Below are positions 34,909-45,837 of a stretch of 64,000 nt of DNA, in pieces. Made by a program: the position numbers and the translations under genes. Source of the DNA: Siphonodentalium dalli (lineage: Eukaryota; Mollusca; Scaphopoda; Gadilida; Siphonodentaliidae); assembly GCA_032622095.1 (NCBI GenBank), contig CP136064.1, positions 39,046,426 to 39,110,425 on the forward strand, written 5' to 3'. The notes beneath the pieces are model-generated. The model saw only the letters and a program-made list of their open reading frames with translations, searched no databases and was not told the DNA's origin. Every line of letters begins with the position of its first letter. Position 1 is the first letter of the stretch.

Positions 34909-35429
34909 AGATACGGGCGGCGTTGGCGGTGGGTATGCTGTTAAAATATTCATCTCCATCAAGAACCGCCATAAACAGAACGAATAGTAAAATATAGACA
35001 TACCTTGTTCTTATACCAATCAGAAATATGGCATAAACAGTATGTTATTGTCAATTTTTCCCCCCATTGTTATGTAGACAACAGCAAAAAACGTTACGTT
35101 GCCTGGCTTTTGTTTAGATCCGGATATGGTAAACATAAAGAGCGTTATTTGTTACTGTTTTCCTGATATGGAAATAATAAAGAGCGTTTATATCATTTGT
35201 GTGTGATTAACCAATAGAATTGCGCTGTGTTATGTAAACAGAAGCACAACTTCTGTAACACGAGCAGGCTCTTGTTTACGTACACCATCGTACGTCTTGA
35301 CGACAATATACTATACTTACGCACTGATTATGTTTGGCATATGAAAAAAACTATATATCTTAATATTCCTTCTGTTGATGGCGATTTGAACAAATATTAA
35401 TATTTATGCAACGAACACCGCCCGTGCCT
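34909..35429. mobile_element. 521-bp TTAA MITE, full length
   Basis: Flanked by TTAA on both sides (34905-34908 and 35430-35433), with inverted ends AGATACGGGCGGCGTTGG / CACCGCCCGTGCCT (about 12 of 14 matched). The internal halves are shared separately with truncated copies elsewhere: the right half with 29898-30260, the left half with 34637, 50314 and 57660-57852. No ORF. Kolobok- or piggyBac-type is plausible from TTAA, undecided. Confidence 0.72.
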
Positions 35430-35433
35430 TTAA

Positions 35434-36540
35434 TACGCAATCTCCCGAGTAGTCACTTGCCACTTCACACAGCCTCGATATATATAATCTAGTCATGATA
35501 CAGTAAATATAAGGACAATATATGGGGTTGTGTAGGTTGTGATTGGAATGGCAATGTTAAGCATACACATGTAGAATCGCTTAGAAAAATTTAATGTCAC
35601 GCTTCTCTCACTTTATAGGCACCACAATATAAACAAGCTAGGAGAAAATTGCACCAGCACCAGTTGTCAGCACTGAAACAACACAAGAATTCCATTTGGT
35701 CTCATCTAATTGTATAACTGGGTTTTCCCACAGCATTGTTGTCGTCTCTTTATGGCGGCGTTTGCACTTTTATGCATTTGTGTGTGACTAGTGGTCCTCT
35801 TAGATCGCTGTTTTATCGACTATTAATGGCTCTTATGATATGACAGTTGGCCAATATGGATGCGTTCATGAATTATTGTAGCTCACATGAGGCTCATCAA
35901 TAGGTGTTAATGTGTTATCATTGTGTTAAAATCAGACTGTTTTCAGTGGGAGACAATGTTCAGAAACCATACCCAGGCATTTTGTGTGGCGTTTTCCCCC
36001 AGACATAGAAACTAAAGGGATGGGCGAAGAAGCGTGCATCTTTTAGCACTAATATTAACCTACAGAGATGTGGACCATTTATTGTAATAAATATGATAAT
36101 TATCTGCCCATGTAGATATTAGTGACTATTTGCATCTCGGTCGCTCGAAAAAATCGCGATTTGACCGCCAAAGCATCCGTACACTCCAGCACAGCGGACA
36201 TACACCCACCACAGCGCAGAAACGATTGGTCGATGTGGTACGCAGACATTGTACGCCCACACATGCATTTTATATCTCTAGTGAAATTGACCCATTTTCA
36301 CCAAGGAATTTTACCGGGATGTAAGTAATTTGTATATGTATGTGGTGGTTCTATTATACTACAGTAATTATACCAGGGTAATTTTCGTCGATAATAAGCT
36401 AATTAATTTACCACGGTAGTATACCAGATACTTTTTTTAAATGAATGGCACATGTGATTACATATAAGGTGTTAAACTCTTCTGGATTTAGCTTACTTAT
36501 TTATATTTACGTACTAAGTGTGATCATCACTAAATCCAGC
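35434..36540. other. No supported gene
   Basis: Two overlapping short frames at 36122-36328 have no recognisable motif. They lie shortly upstream of the LINE and might be part of its 5' region, but nothing demonstrates it. Confidence 0.4.
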
Positions 36541-36773
36541 ATTCCGATTGGTCGGCGCCCACGTGGCTAGTTGCAATTATTTCTCGGTGAACGCACAACA
36601 GCTCATAACTGCAGCCTCATAATTACATCGACACGTCATCGGTTTCGGAAAGAAGAACGCGTAATGTTTTGGGCGCATTTGGACTCGGGCAGGATTGACT
36701 TAATACATCATCGGGTTTCAATATAAAGAGATATTGTTCCTGTTAACTTTTGCCAAGGGTGCTACTTGTATGT

Positions 36774-37124
36774 ATGGGAAACTCAATACCAATGGATCTT
36801 TCACTTCCAGAGAATGACGTGCATCCTCGACATCAACACAACCAGTCTGAATCCAGAGAATATCAGAGGAATGTAAGTTTTTACGTCGGGGGCGTTCCCA
36901 ATCATAAAGGACAAGCGGATATAAGGGAGTATCTCACGAGCAACGGAATTACTCCATCCTACGTCAAAGTATTCAGCAGCAAGAATCCTGATTGTCGCGC
37001 AGCTAGAATAACGATACCCAGCAGTGCCACCAGAACAATTCTCGATGATTTCTGGCCCACAGGTCTATACTGCAGACGGTGGCGAAACTTTAAAAACTCT
37101 TCAAAATCAACCAATCATGGCTAA
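36774..37124 (+). CDS. LINE ORF1-type RRM-like protein, short
   Basis: A 116-codon frame from ATG 36774, with a stop in frame at 36744. Residues 36-100 contain VSFYVGGVPNHKGQADIREY, then PSYVKVFSSKNPDCRAARIT and FWPTGLYCRRWR. This pattern (beta-strand GGV, ADI-x-YL, VKVFSSKNPDCRAARI, FWP-x-G-x-x-CRRW) is what I know from the RRM-like C-terminal domain of ORF1 proteins in several invertebrate LINEs, which bind element RNA. Family ORF1s are usually much longer, often with zinc fingers or a PHD domain before this, so the N-terminus is probably missing. The stop TAA (37122) overlaps the ATG of ORF2 (37117) by 8 nt. Confidence 0.6.
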   Translation: MGNSIPMDLSLPENDVHPRHQHNQSESREYQRNVSFYVGGVPNHKGQADIREYLTSNGITPSYVKVFSSKNPDCRAARITIPSSATRTILDDFWPTGLYCRRWRNFKNSSKSTNHG

Positions 37125-40100
37125 TAACCATAATCATGTCAATTGTCGCACATCACAATGCACACAACGCAGTATCAAAATTGCAACATGGAATGCCACT
37201 GGCCTAACTTCAAGTTCCCTGTACCTGACCAGCCTTCTGAACATGTCTGAATACGACATAGTGGGCATATCGGAACACTGGTTAGGTGCGGAGAACATGT
37301 CATCTCTCGATCAGATCCATGTCAATTATGCCGGTTTAGGGAAACCAGGTCGAACAATTACCACAAAATCCGGCGGCCAATTTACCAGAGATGGTGTTGC
37401 TTTTATCGTTAATCAAAAGCATTCCGACAGAGTATCTATTATAGATATTGATCACGAAAGGATCATTGGGATTAGACTGCAGATAGGGCTCAGTGAGTGT
37501 GTTTATATATTTCAGGTATACCTGCCTAATACAAACTATACTGAGTCTGAATTCACCGACTGTTTAAATCTCCTTGCAGATCTTGTTTCTGAATTCTCCT
37601 CACAAGGATGCATCATCCTGATGGGTGATTTCAATGCTCATTTTAAAGGTGACAGACACCATGTACCCATTGAAAACCACAAACGGGACTCCAGATCCAC
37701 TGAATTCGGTCAATTCCTGAATTCAAAAGGGCTAGTGTCGCTTGTCACTCTCGATATTTGTAAAGGGCCAGATCACACATATGCACCTTATAATCATAAT
37801 GTGTCAACGTCTATGATCGACCACATTATAATGCACCGTTGCAAGTCAGACCTGGTCAACAGTATCGAAATCCTCGATGACGAATCTTTGAATACCTCTA
37901 ACCACAGACCAATATTATGCAATATTACATTTGATATTACAAAAGCACAAAGTGTCCCAAATTGTCAAAACGAACCAAATATCCAATGGTCTAAGCTAGA
38001 TGTGGATGTTTACAAATCCTCAGTAACACATGCGCTTGGTCTGTTGGACATGCCGCTATCGAGTACATCAGACATAACCCATTTATACTCCAGTTTGATT
38101 GATATTCTCATCGGTGCTTCCAAGAGAGCTAGTCCTCCAAAAAAATGCAAACGCAACATCAAATCTTACTGGAACACCGATTTAAAGACACTCCATGTGA
38201 ACATGAGAAAATATCGGATGCGCTGGATATCGGTCGGTCGTCCAACAGGCCTAGACAATGAATATTTTCGTGATTATAAAAACTCCAAGCGAGAATTCCG
38301 TCGACGCCATCGTGCATCAGTGGCAACTTTTAAATCACAACGTACACGCACTATTGAACTGTATGCACAATATGACCAGGCATCCTTCTGGAAGGCCATT
38401 AAAACCAGTAATAGGTGTGGCATTAGAGCAGGATCTGAAATGAAGTTTGGAAATTCCACACTCAGAGACCCAGAGGACATCGTGGATGGTTGGAAAGTAT
38501 ACTTCGGAAATCTTTTTAAAAGGGGTATTCATCGGGATCCCATTTTCGAAGCTCATGTGGAAGATACTGTCAGAAAACTTCGGGTCCCCAATGAGCATGT
38601 AGGGGGACCATATGTTGATTTTTCCTACCCTGTGTCGGATGGTGAAGTTCGTGCTTCCATCCAAAAACTTAAGAAACACAAGGCCGGTGGCCTCACACGG
38701 GTAGTTAACGAACACCTAATACACGGTCCGACCAAACTTTATTATATACTCGGGAAACTATTCTCTTCAATGTTATACCATGAGTTTATACCCAATGATA
38801 TGAAGATCGGAGTAATAGTCCCAATTTATAAAGGCGATCCAAAGCCTATTGACAACCCAGATAGTTACAGGGCAGTTACTTTGTTACCAGTTATTTATAA
38901 GCTCTTTGAATCAGTTATTCTGGAAAGGTTTTTACAATCTGAACTATTCTCAAAATTTCCAAACTACCTTCAAAATGGCTTCCAGAAGGGTATCGGGTGT
39001 AGTGTTACCTCTTTTCTTTTACAGGAAAGTGTTGAATTCGGACACAGCAATAACTCTACGGTATACGCCGCCTTTCTAGATTCACAAAAGGCGTTTGATC
39101 GTGTGTGGCACGATGGTCTAATATATAAGTTACATGGAAAAGGTATCGGTGGACGTATACTGAGAGTTATTGCTAGCATGTACACTGACATCAAGAGTGT
39201 AATAAGGTGCTATAATATTCACTCTGATCAATTCTGTGTAGAACAAGGAACCAGGCAAGGGAGCATCATGTCACCTTTCCTGTACTTGCTCTACATCGAC
39301 GATCTCCTTAATACGCTTTCTGAAGCACCTGAATGTCTTCACGTAGACTCTGTATCATGTGCCTGTCCCACAACTGCCGATGATGTGTGCTTATTGTCAT
39401 TTTCCGAGGGAGGCTTAAAGAAGCTCCTCACCATATGTCACAACTACAGCATCACCTGGAAATTTGAGTATTCGGTTACAAAAAGCCAAGTAGTAGTCTT
39501 TGATCACAAACGAACTAACAAAAATAAATGTATCAACACAAAGTGGATTCTTGGTGAGAATAACTTAGCAGAAGTGGAGAGTGTAGTGCACCTCGGAATA
39601 CCACAAAGCCGCAGATCAGATCGTAAAACGAACATTGATAGGTCATGTGAGATAATGCGGAAAACATTTTTTGGTGCATGCAGGTCATTTACCACGAAAT
39701 GTCTTTCGCCGATCTCTCAGCTGACCATATTTACACACGTGGTTCTTCCGAAAGCTCTCTACGGCTGTGAGATGTGGTACCGGCTATCAGAAGCCAACAT
39801 ATTACAACTTGAGCGATCTTACCGCATGTGCATCAAAACAATTCAAGGTCTACCGACAAGGACGAGCACAGAAATCGCATTGTCTCTGCTCGGAGTCAAT
39901 CCACTCAGACTCGAAATTGAAAAGAAAAAACTTTTATTCATGGGCACCTTAATAAATTTACCATGCAACCACCGTGTCGCTCTCCGCATTTTCCTATTCA
40001 ATCTACATGGTTATATAATATTTAAACGCCCTCCAATTGGCTTCACAGGAGACATTATTCCTATTCTTACAAAATACAACCTATATGAGTATCTCATATC

Positions 40101-40635
40101 ATTTGCTGAAACAGGATTCTTCCCTATTCAATCACATTGGAAAGCTATTGTGAAACAGAATATGTCTCACACAACGTCACAACCAAATCAACCTGAACGA
40201 GTGGACTCCCTTGAGTTTTTTCGCAGAGTAAAACCTTGCCATATGTCTACCTGGAGGGGATGGAAGCTCTGTTGGCACAACCCTAATTATCTACAGAAAG
40301 CGGTACAAATGGCTAACATTCTCAACCGCACGACATATGATAATAATACTATCTGCAAACACTGTGGCCATTTGTACCATAACCAGGTTGAACACATGTT
40401 TCTCCATTGTTTCTCACCACATATAGTTCAACTGAAGAACTGCTTCTGGTATAGAATTATTAATGTCCACGGTATCCCAATCTTTGTCACGATGGATCAA
40501 TTGTCTTGCAATGAATTTCTAATGTATGCATTTGGATGCCAGTCACTGGGCGGACTTGATCCCTCAGATATTCCCAATGAAAATAGTTTATTCACAGACT
40601 GCTTCTCGTTCATAAGTGTATTATGTTACATATGA
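37117..40635 (+). CDS. LINE ORF2: endonuclease-reverse transcriptase
   Basis: A 1172-codon uninterrupted frame. An APE-type endonuclease comes first: TWN (N26), SEHW (E53), MGDFNAHF (D171, N173), a SMIDH motif (D235) and SNHRP (H263). The reverse transcriptase follows, with GVIVPIYKGDPKP, NGFQKG, FLDSQKAFDRVWH (D655), RQGSIMSPFLYLLYIDD and TADD (D755, D756). The family normally has FADD or YADD, so Thr at the first position is unusual. The C-terminal part has LP-x-ALYGCEMWY, a QGLPTRTS segment and a CxxC-x9-H-x4-C zinc knuckle near 40353-40413. No RNase H domain is visible. It nicks target DNA and copies element RNA in place. Organisation fits a Jockey/CR1-group or related clade; exact clade unresolved. 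The start could also be ATG 37045; I chose 37117 because the domain begins soon after and it overlaps the ORF1 stop. Confidence 0.9.
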   Translation: MANNHNHVNCRTSQCTQRSIKIATWNATGLTSSSLYLTSLLNMSEYDIVGISEHWLGAENMSSLDQIHVNYAGLGKPGRTITTKSGGQFTRDGVAFIVNQKHSDRVSIIDIDHERIIGIRLQIGLSECVYIFQVYLPNTNYTESEFTDCLNLLADLVSEFSSQGCIILMGDFNAHFKGDRHHVPIENHKRDSRSTEFGQFLNSKGLVSLVTLDICKGPDHTYAPYNHNVSTSMIDHIIMHRCKSDLVNSIEILDDESLNTSNHRPILCNITFDITKAQSVPNCQNEPNIQWSKLDVDVYKSSVTHALGLLDMPLSSTSDITHLYSSLIDILIGASKRASPPKKCKRNIKSYWNTDLKTLHVNMRKYRMRWISVGRPTGLDNEYFRDYKNSKREFRRRHRASVATFKSQRTRTIELYAQYDQASFWKAIKTSNRCGIRAGSEMKFGNSTLRDPEDIVDGWKVYFGNLFKRGIHRDPIFEAHVEDTVRKLRVPNEHVGGPYVDFSYPVSDGEVRASIQKLKKHKAGGLTRVVNEHLIHGPTKLYYILGKLFSSMLYHEFIPNDMKIGVIVPIYKGDPKPIDNPDSYRAVTLLPVIYKLFESVILERFLQSELFSKFPNYLQNGFQKGIGCSVTSFLLQESVEFGHSNNSTVYAAFLDSQKAFDRVWHDGLIYKLHGKGIGGRILRVIASMYTDIKSVIRCYNIHSDQFCVEQGTRQGSIMSPFLYLLYIDDLLNTLSEAPECLHVDSVSCACPTTADDVCLLSFSEGGLKKLLTICHNYSITWKFEYSVTKSQVVVFDHKRTNKNKCINTKWILGENNLAEVESVVHLGIPQSRRSDRKTNIDRSCEIMRKTFFGACRSFTTKCLSPISQLTIFTHVVLPKALYGCEMWYRLSEANILQLERSYRMCIKTIQGLPTRTSTEIALSLLGVNPLRLEIEKKKLLFMGTLINLPCNHRVALRIFLFNLHGYIIFKRPPIGFTGDIIPILTKYNLYEYLISFAETGFFPIQSHWKAIVKQNMSHTTSQPNQPERVDSLEFFRRVKPCHMSTWRGWKLCWHNPNYLQKAVQMANILNRTTYDNNTICKHCGHLYHNQVEHMFLHCFSPHIVQLKNCFWYRIINVHGIPIFVTMDQLSCNEFLMYAFGCQSLGGLDPSDIPNENSLFTDCFSFISVLCYI

Positions 40636-41150
40636 TTGTTTGCGAGTGGCGACTCCTATATAGATTCATGCATCATGTATACTGCTGATCTTTAATATCC
40701 CAAATTTGTCGGGAAACAAAATAGCATATGTAACAATACAATTTGATTATTACTATCTACAGTATACTAAAGTATACGAATATCACAATATCAATGATAA
40801 CATCGCATCTCTGTATATTATATGGAATGCCACCATATATCGATATCTAATTTATTATATGCCATTATAGACATTGATGTATAATTATAATTTGTAGATA
40901 TATGACCTCTGTGATTGCAATCGCCATGCAATTTATTATATATACATGTGTATATGGGATAGTATTGACGTTATATATACACGTATATATAGTACAGTAA
41001 TTGCTTCTAATTTCACACGATGCATTCGTGTCTGTTCTGATAACATATACGTAACGCCTTATTATTCTTAATGTTTTTTGATTATGTAATTGTATATACG
41101 TTGTACACTACGTCTCCCGTGTGTGGAGGAATAAACAATCTCTCTCTGTA
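40636..41150 (+). other. LINE 3' untranslated region
   Basis: AT-rich sequence with several self-complementary ATATATAC runs, a polyadenylation hexamer AATAAA at 41130 and a short CT-dinucleotide tail, consistent with LINE families that end in short tandem repeats instead of poly(A). Confidence 0.55.
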
Positions 41151-41189
41151 AAGCCAGGCAAACAAGTATATACTAGTACGCTGGTACAA

Positions 41190-42780
41190 GCCATGTAAAG
41201 TCCGTGTAAACAGGACATACCCTTCTAAATTCCAAGTAAAGGCATGGTATACTCCCAACTTACATTATACTCTGGTAAATCCTGGTGTATTACCATTACA
41301 TACAAAACATTAACCAACATGGGAGACTGTACTGTACCATCAATTTTGAAATTGATTGGACTATACCTTAAGCTTTTGCGCAGAGTTGTTTCCGTTTTGG
41401 TCTTAAATATACAAACACAATAAACACAACACACCCACCTAAATTCTGTTCCTGCATGCATGGTTGAAATACGTTTTGTATGATCTGTGTGTAAGACTTA
41501 TTGCAAGTCTGAAGTGCTCCAAGACAACATACCAGACGTTGGTCTAGAAATAAGACTAAGATTCATAATTTCATACTGCCATTCCATTAATATGCGTACT
41601 ATGGAATGATTCACAAAATCAACCTCTGACTGGAACCAACCCATATAAAAAGCACCATGGTTGTAACGCGACTAACGCCATAATTTGAAGTACATAACTG
41701 GCGACCTTTGAAGTAAAGCGTGTTTTAAGGAGCGTCTTTTTTCTTCGAAGAAATCTATATTGACTAAATGACGGAATTATTCGAAAATAAAAACAAAATT
41801 AAATTAAATGGCGTTCTTTTCCAAGAAGTGGTCTTAAATAGATGGTGCCAGAGCATATCCCGTTTAATCTAAGTGTTATCAGAGTATAATCTGTTACATC
41901 ATGACTCCATCAAGAATTTATTACGATTCACATGCATGGGTTTACATGTGTTTTTCGTTTTACGCATGTCCTGTTTCACCAGAATTTTACTAGGAATTTA
42001 CACGGGATTATCCTTTTTACATGGGCTTAAGTGGCTTTTGCCGGTGTATACAATTATTTAATTATTACCAGGGTTTTACCAGATTATACTTTGTTACACC
42101 ATTACTCCACCAAGAATTTGCTATAGAGTATACGTTCTTGTGTTTACAAGGGTTTTACCCATGTATGTCCGGTATCACACACAGTATATATAGTAAAGTG
42201 AGGTACATCATGACTTTAATAAATTACTTGGAATTTACAAGGGTATACGTCCTTTTTACATGGGCTCTATATATGTGGCTTTTACCAGAGTATGTAATTG
42301 TTTGCCATGGTATATTACTAAAGTGTAGTCTGTTACACCATGACTCCGTCAATAATATTAGTACTAGACTATCTTCTGATTTACATGTGTTTACATATGT
42401 TTTACGCGTATATGTCCCGTTTCACCAACATTTTACGAGAGTAAAGTAGGATGCGCCATGCGTAGGATGCCTTTTCTTGGAATTAACAAGAATATTTTTT
42501 ACCACAAGCCCCTGGGGAATAATACTAAAATACCAATATTGACTATACCAGTGACTATAGTGGTCACTTCTATAGTCTATATTGGTGTTTTAATATTTTC
42601 CCCATCACGGGCCTGTGCTTTTTACGTGAAGTTTACTTGGCTTTTACTTGAGTATATCATTGTTTATCTGACTTTACCATATGTTACTATAGTGTACAAC
42701 CATTTGAACCATGGTTTACCAGGCTCGTATTGGTCAGATTGCTGTTATAAGGGTCGTAACACACATGCACCACATCCATC
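41190..42780. repeat. Degenerate tandem array, TTTACATGGG-rich
   Basis: The block around CTGTTACATCATGACTCCAT with TTTTACATGGGC and TTTTACCAGAGTAT recurs (about 41892, 42090, 42205, 42329, each diverged), with irregular spacing. ORFs of up to 142 codons arise from the low-stop composition; none shows a domain. Confidence 0.6.
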
Positions 42781-45374
42781 AACATTGTGACGATAAATTT
42801 TTAAAGGCATGAAAATAATGTCATCAGAATAATAAGCCTATCAAAGTATTATATAATGAACGCTCTTAATACTGGACAGCGCTCAGTGGTAGAAATTGTA
42901 CGATCTTTATCGTGGATGATCGTTTGGGTGCCTGACAAAAAGCTCAAACACTGTGATACTAGCACTTTCATTTTAAATCGATATCTGACAACCAAAACCT
43001 GTCATGAATTGTTCCATAAGTTCGATCTCATTATGTAACGGATACAGAGAGTATCGAGTATGGGATGGTCGACACGTTTAATTGTTCAGACTACTTTCTT
43101 TTCGGAATAAAGGAATCTTCGGAACAATGAACCTTTAGATTAAAGAAATTTCGGAATAACGAACCATAACCTCTCTCCTGGCTTCGGAAACGCTGCAGCA
43201 ATTTAATACCGCAAGTTGATCCATTGTGTGCCAATGTGTGGTCTCAGCTTTGTTCACGCAGTGTCAACTGTGGACTACAACGGTATCTTGTGCGCATATG
43301 TCGTAATGAAAAATTGTAGGTGACCGTCGTGACGTTGGGTACACGTGATTAAAAATGATCATCGCTAAAAATAGATAAATGCCTCAGTTTTGATTGGTTG
43401 TGAAATTTCAACAACCTGTCTCTGCAAGTTCGCCTGAGTTAGGTAAGATGTCACCTTTACAATTGCTTCAATTTCAGCATTTTAAAAGTCGAATTAAAGT
43501 GGGAGCATTTCAGAATAAAATATGTATAATTGTTTTAAAATCTATTCTCAAATTTGCAATCCTAAAATTAAAGTTTGCTAAACGCCTTCGATTAGTATCG
43601 CCGTTCAATGAAATTTCTCACCGAGTCACAATGTGATTTCATTTTGTATCTTCAAACACATATTTTGGTGTGTCAATTCTCTTTATCGGGCTTGTTGGCG
43701 TTATATACTAGCTATGGTGCTTACTAACTATTGCAACTGCACATATAAACAGTTTTAATATTGTATTTGGACTTTTTTCTGCGGCCAGATTTGCCGACAG
43801 GTGATGGTGCAAGACTTCCTGATGTATTGATTTGGAATATTCTACTTCATATTTAGGGGTGTCAAAGTTGTGCTAAGAAATTCGCAATAGTTGTGTTGTC
43901 TCTCAAAACTTATCTGAAAATAATTTCCGGCCTAATAGTAGATGATATAACATTATTACTATTTATACAGCTTTACCCATATATATTTAAGGGGAAAATG
44001 GAATATACTGCGATTGAGATTCTATAAATAGCGATGACATCCCAGTCCGTCACCCCTAAAACAAGATTTGCCAACGTCATTGCTTTTGGATCAGATGTTT
44101 ATTGAGTTCCAATTAGTTCATTTCATAATACAAACGTCAGCAACTCTCAACACTTAGTTGTCAGTGACGTATATATACTTGTAATAATACCTTAAAATAG
44201 TACCTATGTATATATATTCCAAAAGCATGTGCCCATTTTACATTTTGCAACAATGCTCCCTCCAGATAGTCACTGAACATTAAGGTGGGGAAGGAATTTC
44301 AACAACAGGTAGGATTCCAATTCCGCTAACACACTTGTCTTATTGGAACAGAAAACATTATGTACATGTAATTTAATTGGTAGTAACTTAAACTTAAAGA
44401 CACTATAATTTGATATTAAAATTACTACTGGAATACATGCACATTTAGATTAGATCAGATTATTTATTGGTAATGATACAAATATCTATAAAATTTTATA
44501 CAAAGATGTCACATCTATACAAATTGAATGAGCAATGTTATATGATTATGGATGGAACTGTGGTTGTCATTAAAATATACTAGTAGTAAGTGTTATAGTA
44601 CCAGTACTTGGGGGGGGAACTTATACTGCAGTCATAGCAATATATATACTCCGGTTGTTTTCTACTTCTCACTGATAAATGAGATAAACTCTCTTTATTT
44701 TTACCATACCAGGAATTTACCTACAATGAACACTAATTATTGTTTCATCACAGGGGTCTGGGAACATTTAAAAAAAAAAACATTTTATTATTTTTAGAAG
44801 GGTCATATCTCACCATTTTGAGGAAATCACACCAAGCTTGGGGAAAATAGTTTCAAAAACACTTATTTCTTCCATATACCAAATGTGTTGACAGCTACTA
44901 CCACTTCCTTAAATATTAGTCTTCAAAACTAACCTCCAAAAACATGGGGCGATCGGGAATTTTTGAGTAGATGGACAATTTCTCTGGAACCAACTACTAA
45001 TTTCTCCCAAAACTACACTGGATATTTAATTCGGCCCTCAAGACCATATTTTCAAATTTGCTTTCCCACCTGAGGACAAGAAGACCCCTTGAAAGACACC
45101 ACATGCTTTGGTGAAACCATGGTGTCACAGTTTATTTAATACATGTAGATATGTATATATATCCTTGTGAAGCCTGAGAGCACCTCATTGGACTCTTTTC
45201 TCAAAACCTCATTATTATTTTCTCCAAATATTAGTCTTCAAAACTAACCTCCAAAAATATAAGACACCGAAAAAAAGTCTGAGAAAATGCAATCCCAAAT
45301 TCAAAACCTGATGGATTTTTTTTAACAGTGTTCAAGGTGTCAAATGTGTAAAAAGTGAGCACTATTAACAACCC
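42781..45374. other. No supported gene; possible upstream exon
   Basis: No repeat dominates. At 43390-43446 a CCAAT-like GATTGGTTG is followed by CTGAGTTAG|GTAAGATG, which has the look of a promoter plus short untranslated exon and donor, a weak candidate for the first MVP exon. Two copies of AATATTAGTCTTCAAAACTA occur at 44914 and 45228. An inverted LINE-like tail segment may lie near 44450-44520. Confidence 0.3.
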
Positions 45375-45435
45375 TGTGTGTCTGTCATTTGCAGAATGAG
45401 GTCCACAGAGGGTGAATTAAGTGATGCTTTCTATA
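45375..45435. repeat. Fragment of the hAT-like palindromic MITE
   Basis: TGTGTCTGTCATTTGCAGAA followed by TGAGGTCCACAGAGGGTGAA matches one end of the family at 17099 and 54439; the rest is lost. Confidence 0.6.
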
Positions 45436-45837
45436 TCCCCTAATTTGCAGAAGATAACATGCATAATCAAGGTGACTAACTTAGTCTAACTATCTAATGC
45501 TCATGCTGTTAGATAAAAACACATCTGAATAATTTAAAGTGACATTCAGTGGTAGTAATTCCAAGGTTCAGGTGAACTTAAAGTTGCCTTATTGGACGAT
45601 GCCATCCCAATTGTTTATCCTGGCACTTTATGACACTTACTAGAGGCCAGCCAACTATCTATCCATCTACTGCCATTAGGTGGCTTCACACAACTGACAC
45701 TATTATTTAATTGATTGAGACATCCAGGGGCTGTGAGCACGAGGGCATACAAGGGGTCCAGTCATCTTTCCTTTGACTGATGTCTACAAATATTTTAAGT
45801 GTTTACAACAGGAAAAGTACCCTTCTAAAGGTTTTTA

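Larger units (their letters stand above)
36540..41150 (+). mobile_element. Non-LTR retrotransposon (LINE), nearly complete
   Basis: One unit: GC-richer 5' leader with a CCAAT-like GATTGGTCGG at about 36546, a short RRM-like ORF1 remnant, a long intact ORF2, and a 3' UTR with AATAAA (41130-41135) followed by a CTCTCTCTG tail. The 5' limit is not marked by any repeat, so 36540 is approximate; no clear target duplication was found. Confidence 0.75.

Noticed and set aside
29898-35429. A single 5.5-kb TTAA transposon with 300-bp TIRs
   Set aside because: The two ends do match in inverse orientation, but 34909-35429 is by itself a complete TTAA-flanked element with its own inverted ends, and 29898-30260 looks like a truncated copy of the same MITE. 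Two independent insertions explain the data more simply.
38335-38715. 126-codon minus-strand ORF inside the LINE
   Set aside because: It is a shadow of the intact ORF2, which carries the complete endonuclease/RT motif set.
42021-42449. 142-codon plus-strand ORF
   Set aside because: It lies in a degenerate tandem array of TTTACATGGG-like blocks, with hydrophobic low-complexity translation and no conserved domain or splice context.
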